Part shown: positions 27,617 to 38,785 of the stretch, piece by piece | How positions within the stretch are numbered: the stretch's first letter is position 1 | Layout: every line of letters starts with the position of its first letter | Origin: Caryophanales bacterium | Lineage (GTDB): Bacteria > Bacillota > Bacilli > Exiguobacteriales > Exiguobacteriaceae | Assembly (NCBI GenBank): GCA_902363455.1 | Contig: CABJAC010000003.1 | Span: forward strand, 226,374-290,373 | Length of the DNA stretch: 64,000 bases | Direction of reading: 5' to 3' | Position numbers and translations under genes: made by a program | Notes under the pieces: model-generated | Seen by the model: only the letters and a program-made list of their open reading frames with translations | Databases searched by the model: none | What the model was told of the DNA's origin: nothing

Positions 27617-28606
27617 TTATGCTAAAACGTCAAGCACTTCGTCCAGTTCAACGGCACCAAAATATTTCTTAAGTTCATATTGACTGAGGACTTCACGTAA
27701 CGAAGACCGATCGTACCGTTTTCCTTCCAATGCCCGTGCAATTTCTGACGCATCCTCGACACCGAAGAAATCACCGTAAATCTTTGCTTCTTCAATGATT
27801 CCCTTTTTAACATTCAGACGGAAATCAATCGTTCCGATCGGGAAACGTTTTTTGTGAATGACATCAAACTTCGGTGATTTACCAAAATTCCAATCCCAGT
27901 TCCCGTAACGTTCTGCTGAAATCGCATGCACTTTCGCCCAGTCTTCCTCCGTCAAAACATAACGTTCCATTTCTTTGCCTTCGTAAATCGAAGCCAACAG
28001 ATGTTCAACAAACTCATCCATTGTCAACGGTTCTGTCAAAAATTCAGAGATGTTTGCGACACGGCTGCGGACGGATTTGATTCCTTTTGAACGCATTTTT
28101 TCTTCACTGACGACAAGAGCATTGACGACTTCTTCAATGTTTGAATCGAGCATCAATGTGCCGTGGCTGAACATTCGACCTTTTGTCGTAAACTGGGCGT
28201 TACCGCTGATTTTCCGTGTCCCGACATGGATGTCGTTTCGACCTGACAGCTCTGCTTCCACTCCAAGTTTATGAAGCGCTTGAACAACCGGTTCCGTGAA
28301 CTTTTTATAGTTGTTGAAGGAGTCCCCGTCATCTTTCGTCAAGAAACTGAAGTTCAAGTTCCCCAGATCATGATACACGGCCCCCCCGCCCGACAGACGG
28401 CGGACGACGTGAATCCCGTTCTCTTCGACATACTTTAAGTTAACTTCTTCACTCGTGTTTTGATTCTTCCCGACAATGATCGATGGACCATTGATGTAAA
28501 ACAGGAAATAATCCTCTTCGCTGACGTTCAGGTTGTTTAAGATGAAATCCTCTACAGCAAGATTAATCCGTGCATCGTGAATTTCTGGATGAAAAATGAA
28601 TTTCAT
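27617..28606 (-). CDS. lplJ: Lipoate-protein ligase
   Basis: The 329-residue protein matches LplJ/LplA throughout: GPSIIVGKNQNTSEEVN, RRLSGGGAVYHDLGNLNFS (the lipoate-binding signature), and GRNDIHVGTRKISGNAQ with the catalytic lysine. It ligates scavenged lipoate to the E2 and GcvH lipoyl domains using ATP. Two in-frame ATG codons follow AAGGAG at spacings of 3 and 12 bases; I prefer the second (28606), though neither is ideal. The C-terminal accessory domain (residues about 250-329) is complete. Confidence 0.92.
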   Translation of the reverse strand: MKFIFHPEIHDARINLAVEDFILNNLNVSEEDYFLFYINGPSIIVGKNQNTSEEVNLKYVEENGIHVVRRLSGGGAVYHDLGNLNFSFLTKDDGDSFNNYKKFTEPVVQALHKLGVEAELSGRNDIHVGTRKISGNAQFTTKGRMFSHGTLMLDSNIEEVVNALVVSEEKMRSKGIKSVRSRVANISEFLTEPLTMDEFVEHLLASIYEGKEMERYVLTEEDWAKVHAISAERYGNWDWNFGKSPKFDVIHKKRFPIGTIDFRLNVKKGIIEEAKIYGDFFGVEDASEIARALEGKRYDRSSLREVLSQYELKKYFGAVELDEVLDVLA

Positions 28607-28636
28607 AAGTTTCATGTGCTCCTTTTACAATCGAAT

Positions 28637-29320
28637 TTAGTTGCAGCCGTCGACACCACAGGCATCACCTTCGGCAACGATTTCTACTTTGTGTTCCTGT
28701 TGGACTCGTTCCAACACTTGACTGAATGCCTCTACCGGTTGCGCACCCGAAACAGCATATTTCCGGTCGAATACAAAGAACGGTACACTGGTGACACCTA
28801 GTTCACGAGCCATGTCTTCTTCTTGGCGAACTTCATCAGAAGACTCGTCAGATGCGAGAAATGCCTCGACGGTGGCTGTCTCCAGTCCGGCTTCGGTCGC
28901 AATCCGCATCAAAATCGAATCATCATTTAAATTTTCACCGTTCATGAAATAGGCTTGGAACAATCCTTCTGATACCTCATCCATTTTATCATGTTTTTTA
29001 GCGAGTTGAGTCAGACGGTGAGCTTTAAATGTGTTTGCCGGAATGACACGATCCATTTCGTATGCCAGACCGTCTGCCTTCGCCGAATCGACGACTCCTT
29101 GCGACATTGATCGTGCCTGTTCAACGGATGTCCCGTACTTCGCCGCTAAAATTTCATACAGCCCCATCGTCGGTGTTTCGGGTGCTGCCGGGTCAAGCTC
29201 AAAACTCTTGAATTCCACTTCAACGTTCGTTGCTCCGTTTTCCTCAATCGCTTTTTCCAAACGTTTTTTACCGATATAACAAAATGGACATGCGTAATCT
29301 GACCAAACTTCTACTTTCAT
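28637..29320 (-). CDS. DsbA-family oxidoreductase (FrnE type)
   Basis: The 227-residue protein begins MKVEVWSDYACPFCYIGKK with the CPFC redox pair at C11 and C14, followed by the helical insertion and cis-proline region GVTSVPFFVFDRKYAVSGAQP that define the FrnE branch of the thioredoxin fold. The C-terminus ends with two further cysteines in GDACGVDGCN, also seen in FrnE-like proteins. There is no signal peptide, so it acts in the cytoplasm, probably in disulphide handling or redox stress. AAGGAG lies before the ATG. It follows lplJ in reverse gene order, separated by 30 bases, so both genes may share a transcript. Confidence 0.88.
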   Translation of the reverse strand: MKVEVWSDYACPFCYIGKKRLEKAIEENGATNVEVEFKSFELDPAAPETPTMGLYEILAAKYGTSVEQARSMSQGVVDSAKADGLAYEMDRVIPANTFKAHRLTQLAKKHDKMDEVSEGLFQAYFMNGENLNDDSILMRIATEAGLETATVEAFLASDESSDEVRQEEDMARELGVTSVPFFVFDRKYAVSGAQPVEAFSQVLERVQQEHKVEIVAEGDACGVDGCN

Positions 29321-29414
29321 CTTGTTCCAGCTCCTTTATTGGTATGTTGTGTACATTTAGCATAATCGCCTGAGCCATCGCTTGCAATGAATCTGATTCA
29401 AGACAAAACAAGAC

Positions 29415-29448
29415 AAAGACTCCTTCACACTCAAGCGAAGGAGTCTTT
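29415..29448. terminator. Terminator of glpD
   Basis: AAAGACTCCTTC (29415-29426) pairs perfectly with GAAGGAGTCTTT (29437-29448). It lies 13 bases after the glpD stop codon. Confidence 0.8.
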
Positions 29449-29461
29449 AGTCAAGCGAGAT

Positions 29462-31117
29462 TTACTCTGTGACGAGCGCGTGCGCCGCGTCCTCAATTTC
29501 GATGTCGAGTTCTTTTGTATACTCTGCTGTTTGTGCAGATGTCCAGTTCAAGTGACGAGCCATTTCTTTGATGACTGCTTCTTTATGCTGACGTGCCCAA
29601 GCAATATCAAAGAAAACTACACCTGTCCGGCGGATGAAGAAGTCGATTGGACGTGCCACCATTTCGTGGTTGATTCCGTAGTGAAGCTGTGCGTAAACAT
29701 CACGCGGTAATGCTGTTTCAGCTGCATCATACTCTGCCGCATATTCAAGAACAACCGGTACGTTTGAACCATATCGTTTCGCGAGGAACAACACTTCTTC
29801 CGAAGTTAATCCGTTTGCGGGTGCTTGCGATTTCAAGAACTTCGCGTATCCAGCCGCGCCTCCGACATGACCGCCTGAGATTGGCATATTTTTTGTCGAA
29901 CAACGGGCATACGCCACATTGTCTTCTTTTTTCAACAGTTTTGCAACGAGATCAACGACGTGCTCACCCATTTTACGGTAACCAGTCAGTTTTCCGCCGG
30001 CAATCGTGATCAAACCGGATTCAGACTGCCACACTTCGTCTTTCCGTGAAATTTCAGACGGGTCTTTTCCTTGTTCGTAAATCAATGGACGAACGCCAGC
30101 CCAGCTCGATTCCACATCTTCCGCCGTCACTTTGACTTCAGGGAACATGTAATGGATCGCATCGAGGACATACTTCTGGTCTTCGACCGTAAATTTCGGA
30201 TGTGATGTATCTTTGTCGAAGAACGTATCTGTTGTTCCAACATAAGCTTTTCCGTCACGTGGAATCGCAAAGATCATCCGACCGTCCGGTGTATCAAAGT
30301 AGACCGCTTGTTTTAACGGGAATTTCGACTGGTCGATGACGACGTGAACCCCTTTTGTCAAACGCAGTTGTTTGCCGACTTTTGAACCGTCTTTTTCACG
30401 TAATTCATCGACCCAAGGACCTGTTGCATTGACGACTTTTTTCGCACGAATTTCGTGAACGTCTCCTGTCGCGAGATCCGTCACACGCATTCCGACGACT
30501 TTTCCGTTTTCATACAGAATTTCTTCCGCTTTCGTATAGTTGACGACACGTGCTCCGTGCGCAACAGCCTCTTTCATGACTTCGATTGTTAAACGGGCAT
30601 CATCTGTCCGGTATTCGACGTAGTAACCGCCGCCTTTCAAACCGTCTTGTTTCACAAGTGGTTCTTTTGCAAGCGTCTCTTTTGACGATAACATCGAACG
30701 CCACTCTGAGCGTTTAACGCCTGCTAAGAAATCGTAGACACGTAAACCGATCGACGTACTGAACGGTCCAAACGTACCGCCTTTATGCATCGGTAACAAC
30801 ATCCATTCCGGTGTCGTGACGTGTGGTCCGTTTTCATACACAATGGCACGTTCTTTCCCGACCTCAGCGACCATTTGGATTTCGAATTGTTTTAAATAAC
30901 GTAAACCACCATGCACCAATTTCGTTGAACGGCTTGACGTTCCGGCTGCGAAGTCCTGCATTTCAACGAGTCCAATTTTCATGCCACGTGACGCGGCATC
31001 AAGTGCGATTCCAGCTCCTGTGATCCCTCCACCTACGACAAGTAGATCCAGTTCTTCACGCGTTAATCGATTGTAGACCTCTGCACGGTTTTTGCTTGAA
31101 AATAATTGGTTTGCCAT
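29462..31117 (-). CDS. glpD: Aerobic glycerol-3-phosphate dehydrogenase
   Basis: This 551-residue flavoprotein has the FAD motif [19 protein letters not shown], the family signature [10 protein letters not shown] after [11 protein letters not shown], and [17 protein letters not shown]. It oxidises glycerol-3-phosphate to dihydroxyacetone phosphate and passes electrons to menaquinone at the inner face of the membrane. AGGAGG precedes the ATG. It forms its own transcription unit behind a promoter at 31233-31262 and a terminator-bearing leader at 31150-31198, the arrangement controlled by GlpP in Bacillus. It lies downstream of glpK in the order glpP-F-K-D. Confidence 0.96.
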   Translation of the reverse strand: MANQLFSSKNRAEVYNRLTREELDLLVVGGGITGAGIALDAASRGMKIGLVEMQDFAAGTSSRSTKLVHGGLRYLKQFEIQMVAEVGKERAIVYENGPHVTTPEWMLLPMHKGGTFGPFSTSIGLRVYDFLAGVKRSEWRSMLSSKETLAKEPLVKQDGLKGGGYYVEYRTDDARLTIEVMKEAVAHGARVVNYTKAEEILYENGKVVGMRVTDLATGDVHEIRAKKVVNATGPWVDELREKDGSKVGKQLRLTKGVHVVIDQSKFPLKQAVYFDTPDGRMIFAIPRDGKAYVGTTDTFFDKDTSHPKFTVEDQKYVLDAIHYMFPEVKVTAEDVESSWAGVRPLIYEQGKDPSEISRKDEVWQSESGLITIAGGKLTGYRKMGEHVVDLVAKLLKKEDNVAYARCSTKNMPISGGHVGGAAGYAKFLKSQAPANGLTSEEVLFLAKRYGSNVPVVLEYAAEYDAAETALPRDVYAQLHYGINHEMVARPIDFFIRRTGVVFFDIAWARQHKEAVIKEMARHLNWTSAQTAEYTKELDIEIEDAAHALVTE

Positions 31118-31149
31118 GAATAGTTCCTCCTGTTTGGGTTCGAAAAAAA

Positions 31150-31198
31150 AGAGACCACAACAAACAGGCTGACGGTGTCAACTGTTGCTGTGGTCTCT
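31150..31198 (-). promoter_or_regulatory. GlpP-type leader terminator of glpD
   Basis: AGAGACCACA (31150-31159) pairs with TGTGGTCTCT (31189-31198), and the minus-strand transcript then runs into eight U before the glpD ribosome site. In Bacillus subtilis GlpP bound to glycerol-3-phosphate prevents termination at this type of leader. Confidence 0.8.
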
Positions 31199-31232
31199 CC
31201 ATATTCTCCGACCGGTTTATTAACTTGTCCTT

Positions 31233-33600
<2,368 letters not shown>

Positions 33601-33639
33601 GTGTTCTTCCCCCTTTGTATGTGAAAAAAGCAACAAAAA

Positions 33640-33697
33640 GGAGATTCGCGCCTCGGCTTTTTGAATGTTCTCAAAAAGCATGAAAGCGTGAATCTCC
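33640..33697 (-). promoter_or_regulatory. GlpP-type leader terminator of glpFK
   Basis: GGAGATTC (33640-33647) pairs with GAATCTCC (33690-33697), and an inner stem GCTTTTTGA (33656-33664) pairs with TCAAAAAGC (33671-33679). A T-rich tract follows on the minus strand before glpF. The glpD leader has the same layout. Confidence 0.78.
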
Positions 33698-33730
33698 GAT
33701 TTCTCCGTCACTTCGTATCAACTTGTTTTC

Positions 33731-33759
33731 ACTATAACAATCGATGAAAACGCTGTCAA
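33731..33759 (-). promoter_or_regulatory. glpF promoter (sigma-A)
   Basis: On the minus strand TTGACA (33759-33754) and TATAGT (33736-33731) are spaced by exactly 17 bases, giving a near-consensus promoter ahead of the glpFK leader. Confidence 0.85.
33745..33758. promoter_or_regulatory. cre site (CcpA) over the glpF promoter
   Basis: TGAAAACGCTGTCA matches the cre consensus TGWAANCGNTNWCA at every position. It overlaps the -35 and spacer, so CcpA binding would block RNA polymerase. A second, one-mismatch copy (TCATAGCGTTTTCA) lies at 33779-33792, across the glpP stop codon. Confidence 0.85.
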
Positions 33760-33789
33760 ACGATTTATGTGATTTTTATCATAGCGTTT

Positions 33790-34353
33790 TCATTTGTTTG
33801 GTTCAAAGTATTTCCACAACTCTTTATTGGATGTCGTGATACTGGATGCTCCAGCCGCTATGGCTTGTTCCACTTCTTCCACCGTATCAATCAATCCGCC
33901 GGCAAACACTAATTTACCAGTTTTTTGTTTGACCTCTTCAATGTACTTCGGCATCAATCCCGGTAGTACTTCGATATAGTCGGGTTGTGTCCGCTCCATC
34001 AAATGATAACTTTTTTCGAGTGAACTTGAATCGAGCAAAAACATCCGTTGCATCGTTTTGACCTTTTTTTGACGCGCTTTTAAAATGACACTTGCCTTTG
34101 TCGAGATGACGCCGTATGGCTTCAGTTCTTGACAGACGTATTCCGTCGCAAATTCATCATTTTTTAATCCTTGGACCAAATCCATATGCAAAAACATTTT
34201 TTTATCATAGCGGTGAGCCAGCTCATAAACCGCCTTCAAACGGGATACATGCATTTCTAGCAACACCCCATACTCATACGGACTTTTCAGCATTTTCTCG
34301 AAATCTTCTAACTTCCTGACAGACGGCAGAATTTTTTGACCAAAGTACGTCAT
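33790..34353 (-). CDS. glpP: Glycerol uptake operon antiterminator
   Basis: The 187-residue protein is a TIM-barrel-like RNA-binding regulator of the GlpP family: ILPSVRKLEDFEKML, MFLHMDLVQGLKNDEFATEYV, and FAGGLIDTVEEVEQAIAAGASSITTSNKELW. With glycerol-3-phosphate it allows transcription past the leader terminators of glpFK and glpD, both of which are visible in this window. It lies directly upstream of glpF in the same direction, the same order as in Bacillus subtilis, with its own upstream region (34354-34480). Confidence 0.94.
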   Translation of the reverse strand: MTYFGQKILPSVRKLEDFEKMLKSPYEYGVLLEMHVSRLKAVYELAHRYDKKMFLHMDLVQGLKNDEFATEYVCQELKPYGVISTKASVILKARQKKVKTMQRMFLLDSSSLEKSYHLMERTQPDYIEVLPGLMPKYIEEVKQKTGKLVFAGGLIDTVEEVEQAIAAGASSITTSNKELWKYFEPNK

Positions 34354-34519
34354 GTAACGTCCCCATTTCTTTAATTTGTTTTAGTATGTCGTCTGTTCAA
34401 TGGTTTTCGCAATCTTCTTTTTATGAAAACTAATGAAAAGAACAATAAAAATAGGGTATAGCTTAACGATACCGTTTAAAATGGAGGTGAGAAGTACAGG
34501 TTCGTCGCCTGTGCCTCGT

Positions 34520-35146
34520 ATGAGTCAGCAAAAAAGAATCATTATTTATTTGTTTTCAATTTTAATCAACGCCCTCGGAAACAGTTTTATGGTCACGGCC
34601 GCCATCGGGAGTGCACCTTGGACATCTGCCAGTGAGGCGTTGGCCCGCATTTCACCTTTGACCGTCGGGCTTGCCATCGTCGTCCTGCATATCTTGGCAC
34701 TCGGAAGTGCTCTGCTTCTTGGCAGCCGCTTCAGTTGGTGGACCATTTTACTTAGCTTTTCACTTGTCGTCCTGTTCGGGACGGCCATTGATTTCTTCTT
34801 GTCCATTCACCAGTTGTTCTATACTCCCGTCGCCCTGTGGGCACGTATTTTGTATATGGTCATCGGAATGCCGTTAATTTCACTGGGACTGGCTTTATAC
34901 CTTCAGATTGGTTTTGTCTTGATGCCGCCGGATTATTTGATGAAATCTTTGATCAGCCGGTTCAAAAGTACGTCGGTTGGTGCAACAGTCAGCTTGGCAA
35001 TTCCTTTTTTGATTGCCAGTATTTTGTCGCTTGTAGAACACGAGTTGATCGGAATTGGTGTCGGAACGTTCGTATTTCTTTTGTTAAACGGTCCGCTGAT
35101 TGAATTTTTCCAAAAAACTTTTCCAATCACACGTCGCGTCACCTGA
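34520..35146 (+). CDS. YczE/YitT-like integral membrane protein
   Basis: This 208-residue protein has five or six membrane helices. The first loop NSFMVTAAIGSAPWTSASEAL resembles the GxxPWDV signature of the YczE/YyaS/YitT membrane family, whose biochemical function is unknown. The start is uncertain: GGAGG lies at 34482-34486, but the nearest plausible codons are GTG at 34511 and ATG at 34520, with a small hairpin (ACAGG and CCTGT) in between. It is a single gene with a strong terminator. Confidence 0.65.
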   Translation: MSQQKRIIIYLFSILINALGNSFMVTAAIGSAPWTSASEALARISPLTVGLAIVVLHILALGSALLLGSRFSWWTILLSFSLVVLFGTAIDFFLSIHQLFYTPVALWARILYMVIGMPLISLGLALYLQIGFVLMPPDYLMKSLISRFKSTSVGATVSLAIPFLIASILSLVEHELIGIGVGTFVFLLLNGPLIEFFQKTFPITRRVT

Positions 35147-35149
35147 TGA

Positions 35150-35199
35150 AAAAAATCCTGTATCCACTGTGAAACTTACAAGTGGATACAGGATTTTTT
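35150..35199. terminator. Bidirectional terminator
   Basis: A 19-base perfect stem (35150-35168 with 35181-35199) with A and T runs on the outer edges lies between the convergent YczE-like gene and the ABC permease gene. The two bases before the permease stop are inside it. Confidence 0.9.
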
Positions 35200-35941
35200 A
35201 AAGATATGATTTCTTTTGGAAAATTAAGATTGAACCGCCGAATAACACAAGGATGTGTGCCAAAACGAAAATGACGGAAAACGTCAATGTCGTTCCCATC
35301 GGTTCTGCCGTTCCATACGTCAATGCACCTTTGAAGTACATTGACCAGTCCAAATGCATCAAGACAATCCATTTGGCGATTTCCGGCTTAAGGGCGAGCA
35401 ACACATTACCGGCAATCGACGTAAAGAACTGGGCGAGAACAGTAAATCCGATAATCATTCCGACAGAACGGAAGACCAGTGAGAAAAATAACGTCATGAA
35501 AATTGTAAAAATCGGACTGACGAGTGACAACACCGTATCGCGCAACTGGAGGGATTCACCCGCTTCAGAAAAGGCAAACGAGGCAGCGTACGTAATGACG
35601 GCAATAAAGATGAATTGACCGAGCATGACTAAAATTGAAAACAACAGTTTTGAGAAATATATCATCATCCGCGAATACGGACTCATCAACAGATGTTTCA
35701 TCGTATCATAGCGGACTTCATTCCCGACCGTCTCTGCCGTGAAGACAATCGTAATGATGCCAAGCAAGCCAAATAAAATCGTCGAAGCCAATGTGTAATA
35801 CTCGCTGCGTGTAAAATCTACATCATTTATTTTGGCAAGAATGACGGTTCCAACGACGATAACGACGTATAGAGCTAAAACGATTTTTGATTTTTTCATC
35901 GTCCACCATTTCATCCATTCATTTTGTATGAGCGAAAGCAT
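35198..35941 (-). CDS. ABC-2 type transporter permease
   Basis: The 247-residue protein has six predicted membrane helices, a short cytoplasmic start (LIQNEWMKWWTMKKSK) and a large loop, the pattern of ABC-2 permeases of the BcrB/NatB class. Its start overlaps the ATPase gene by 23 bases and it is translated after it. AGGGGG precedes the ATG. With the ATPase it forms a two-gene exporter; substrate cannot be told from sequence, and neither bacitracin resistance nor sodium export can be asserted. Confidence 0.82.
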   Translation of the reverse strand: MLSLIQNEWMKWWTMKKSKIVLALYVVIVVGTVILAKINDVDFTRSEYYTLASTILFGLLGIITIVFTAETVGNEVRYDTMKHLLMSPYSRMMIYFSKLLFSILVMLGQFIFIAVITYAASFAFSEAGESLQLRDTVLSLVSPIFTIFMTLFFSLVFRSVGMIIGFTVLAQFFTSIAGNVLLALKPEIAKWIVLMHLDWSMYFKGALTYGTAEPMGTTLTFSVIFVLAHILVLFGGSILIFQKKSYL

Positions 35942-36836
35942 GTGAATCCCCCTCTTTTTTCGTAACTTGTAAAAATTGTTCTTCGAGTGTCAGACGTTTA
36001 ACCGTCAGTTCATGCAAATCAGCGATCGGCACGATTAACCGGGCAATCGCCGGTGTTTCACTCTCCGGTGCTGTAATGACGATCTTGTCATTCCAACGTT
36101 CTGCCGGATAATTGGCACCCCGTAATACTTCGATGACCTCCACTGTACTCGTTTCCGAAACACGGATCATGATTTTAGCTCCCGTCTCATTTCGGACAGA
36201 TTCGACCGATTTAATGACACCTTGGTCGATGATCGCGTACCGGTCGCTGATCTGCTCCATCTCACCTAACATGTGGCTGGAGATCAAAATGGCAATATCC
36301 TGTTCCCGTGCCATCTTCCGGAGATATTCACGCAATTCCGCAATTCCTGCCGGATCCAGTCCATTCGTCGGTTCATCCAAAATCAAAACCCGTGGATTAT
36401 GTAACAAGGCACGTGCAATTCCAAGACGTTGTTTCATCCCGAGTGAATATTCGCCAACTTTTTTAGACAGCTTTCCTTCAAGTCCGACGAGTTGCGCCAA
36501 TGCCTCATAATCGACCTGAGCCAAACCTGGAATCAGATTCTTCGCCTGAACAAGATTTTGTTTCCCTGTCATGTAGGTGTAAAATGCCGGGTTCTCGACA
36601 ATAGCGCCAATCTGTGTCAATGCTTTTGAGCGTTCACTGACAACGTCAAAACCATTGACTGTAACCTTCCCTGCATCCTGCTCGAGCAGTCCCGTAATGA
36701 TTCGTATCGTCGTGGTTTTTCCCGCACCATTCGGTCCTAAAAATCCAAAGACTTCTCCGGGTGCCACTTCAAAACTGACATCTTTTAAAATCTGGTCTTT
36801 ACCTAAACGCTTTGACACGTGTTCAATCTTCAGCAT
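35919..36836 (-). CDS. ABC transporter ATP-binding protein
   Basis: The 305-residue ATPase has Walker A (LGPNGAGKTTT), signature motif (YSLGMKQRLGIARALL), Walker B (VLILDEPTNGLDP) and the switch histidine in LISSHML. The C-terminal 75 residues after the nucleotide-binding domain are an extension common in BcrA-type exporter ATPases. GGGAGG lies before the ATG. The permease gene overlaps its end by 23 bases. No adjacent two-component system is present that might indicate an antibiotic sensing role. Confidence 0.88.
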   Translation of the reverse strand: MLKIEHVSKRLGKDQILKDVSFEVAPGEVFGFLGPNGAGKTTTIRIITGLLEQDAGKVTVNGFDVVSERSKALTQIGAIVENPAFYTYMTGKQNLVQAKNLIPGLAQVDYEALAQLVGLEGKLSKKVGEYSLGMKQRLGIARALLHNPRVLILDEPTNGLDPAGIAELREYLRKMAREQDIAILISSHMLGEMEQISDRYAIIDQGVIKSVESVRNETGAKIMIRVSETSTVEVIEVLRGANYPAERWNDKIVITAPESETPAIARLIVPIADLHELTVKRLTLEEQFLQVTKKEGDSHAFAHTK

Positions 36837-37105
36837 CTTTTTTTCCTCCCTTTACTGTGCTTCTTATTTCTAGTGTACGCCATTTTGACCGAAAAAGTTC
36901 CCATCCTTACAATTATGTAATCCGTTTCCAATTTAAATGTACAACCACTTAGTCTTCATTTGGTGCAGAGAACAAGAAAAAAATTGCTTTTATTTTATAT
37001 TCAAATAAGTGACAACCAAAGTTTTTTCGTATCCAATCTTTTGAGGATCATATGCTAAAATAGTAAGGAACTGTTTTATTTTATTTTTGAATTGGAGTTT
37101 ATTAC

Positions 37106-38698
37106 ATGCAAAAACTGTCCATCCGTTTTGATGTTTTGTTGGCTTCATTGATTGCAGGTCTTTTTTTTATTATGACACTCTGTCTGACATTTTTAATCAG
37201 TGACCGTGCAACAGATCGTTTACAAAATGAAGTCGGAACCACATTGTCTGCCACTGCTTTTCAATTGTCTGATAAGCTCGATCATTACATGTGGTCGCGA
37301 AAAGCTGAAGTCAACGTCTTGCGAACATTGCCGACGATTCAGTCCAGAACCGATCGTACTGCGACACGGGATACGTTAGAGGAGCTGCAACGTCAAATTC
37401 CTGACTTTTCCTGGATTGGTGTCATGGATAAAGATGGTCGTGTATTTGCTTCAACAGGAAAGATTCTAGAAGGAAAATCCATTAAAGAACGCCCTGTTTT
37501 TCAAGAGGCACAGGCGAAACCTTTCATTGGTGACGTCCATGATGCCGTCTTGCTTGCCAAGCTGCTTCCGAATCCGAGCGGAGAACCTTTACAGTTTGTT
37601 GATATCAGTACCCCCTTGTCACCGAATAAGGGGAAGACGGAAGTACTCGCTACCCATTTAAGCTTTACATGGGCCAAGGAAATCGAACAAAGCTTTCAAA
37701 GTTCGACTGCTCAAATCAAAGATGTCGAATTTTTTATCGTCAGCAAACAAAATCGAACTGTTTTACTGGGACCAAAACAATGGCGCGGAAAACAACTTCC
37801 GGCGGATTGGTCACCCGGACACTCCACTGGATACCGGATCTCCGATTGGGAGAACGGACAAAAGTACTTGACTGGAATCGCTCAGAGTAAGGGCTACAAA
37901 AACTATGACGGTCTCGGTTGGACAATCCTTGTCCGCCAACCGACACAAATCGCGTTTTCAGATGCCAGTACGTTACGATCCTACATCTTAATCTCCGGTC
38001 TGCTCGCTTCTTTGTTGACCGCTGTCATCGGTTGTTTCATGGCCAGACTGTTGACACGCCCGTTGCAAAAAATCACAGACGCTGCCGAAGTGATGCAACA
38101 GGATCCGTCCAAGACCCTTCCTTCCCATACTGGAATTCGTGAAGTGGAGGTGCTGTCGATTGCTCTGCAAAAACTGACGACCCAACTAAAAGATTCTGAA
38201 CAGGAACGTACGACATATGAATCACTCGCCCTTCATGATGCGCTGACGGGCTTGCCTAACCGGAACGGGTTGGCGGATTATTTAGAATCAATCCATGTCT
38301 CCCGCCAAATCTATCTTTATCTCGATTTGGATGGATTTAAGGCAATCAATGATCAATACGGTCATGCGATGGGTGATCTTTTACTCATCGAAGTTGCGGA
38401 CCGTCTTCAAAAATCGTTGCGTTATAAAGGAATCGTTGCCCGTCTCGGGGGGGATGAATTTTTGATTGTTCTCAACGTAGAACTTTCGACAGCGGAAGTG
38501 GACCGTTATGGAAAGGATATCATCCATACCCTTTCGTATCCGTATATCTTAAATCAACAATTCCTTCAAATCGGAGCCAGTATCGGCATTTCTGTCCGCT
38601 CACCGGAAGAATCAATCGAACAAGTCCTTCATCGTGCAGACATCGCCCTCTATGATTCTAAAAAACGCGGGAAAGGACGCTTGACCTTCCACGGGTGA
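37106..38698 (+). CDS. Membrane-bound diguanylate cyclase (dCache-HAMP-GGDEF)
   Basis: This 530-residue protein has a membrane helix near residues 10-32, an extracellular sensor of dCache type (about 35-285, with IGVMDKDGRVFASTG), a second helix near 290-312, HAMP, and a GGDEF domain from about 372 with the intact catalytic LGGDEF. The usual product-inhibition site RxxD just upstream of GGDEF is absent (RYKGIVARL), so feedback inhibition through that site is unlikely. It makes cyclic di-GMP in response to an external ligand. GGAG precedes the ATG. No EAL partner lies beside it. Confidence 0.9.
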   Translation: MQKLSIRFDVLLASLIAGLFFIMTLCLTFLISDRATDRLQNEVGTTLSATAFQLSDKLDHYMWSRKAEVNVLRTLPTIQSRTDRTATRDTLEELQRQIPDFSWIGVMDKDGRVFASTGKILEGKSIKERPVFQEAQAKPFIGDVHDAVLLAKLLPNPSGEPLQFVDISTPLSPNKGKTEVLATHLSFTWAKEIEQSFQSSTAQIKDVEFFIVSKQNRTVLLGPKQWRGKQLPADWSPGHSTGYRISDWENGQKYLTGIAQSKGYKNYDGLGWTILVRQPTQIAFSDASTLRSYILISGLLASLLTAVIGCFMARLLTRPLQKITDAAEVMQQDPSKTLPSHTGIREVEVLSIALQKLTTQLKDSEQERTTYESLALHDALTGLPNRNGLADYLESIHVSRQIYLYLDLDGFKAINDQYGHAMGDLLLIEVADRLQKSLRYKGIVARLGGDEFLIVLNVELSTAEVDRYGKDIIHTLSYPYILNQQFLQIGASIGISVRSPEESIEQVLHRADIALYDSKKRGKGRLTFHG

Positions 38699-38785
38699 GA
38701 ATCGGCATTGACAAGATCAAAGGTTCTTCGTAATGTGAACGCATAGAACAACCGATCCAACTACTTACAACAAGGAGCTGACAGC

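Noticed and set aside
36112..36510. 132-residue plus-strand frame opposite the ABC ATPase
   Set aside because: Antisense shadow; serine/arginine-rich composition typical of reverse frames; no ribosome site.
36837..37105. Possible regulatory RNA ahead of the diguanylate cyclase
   Set aside because: The region is A/T-rich, without stable stems or a recognised riboswitch pattern; probably only two divergent promoters.
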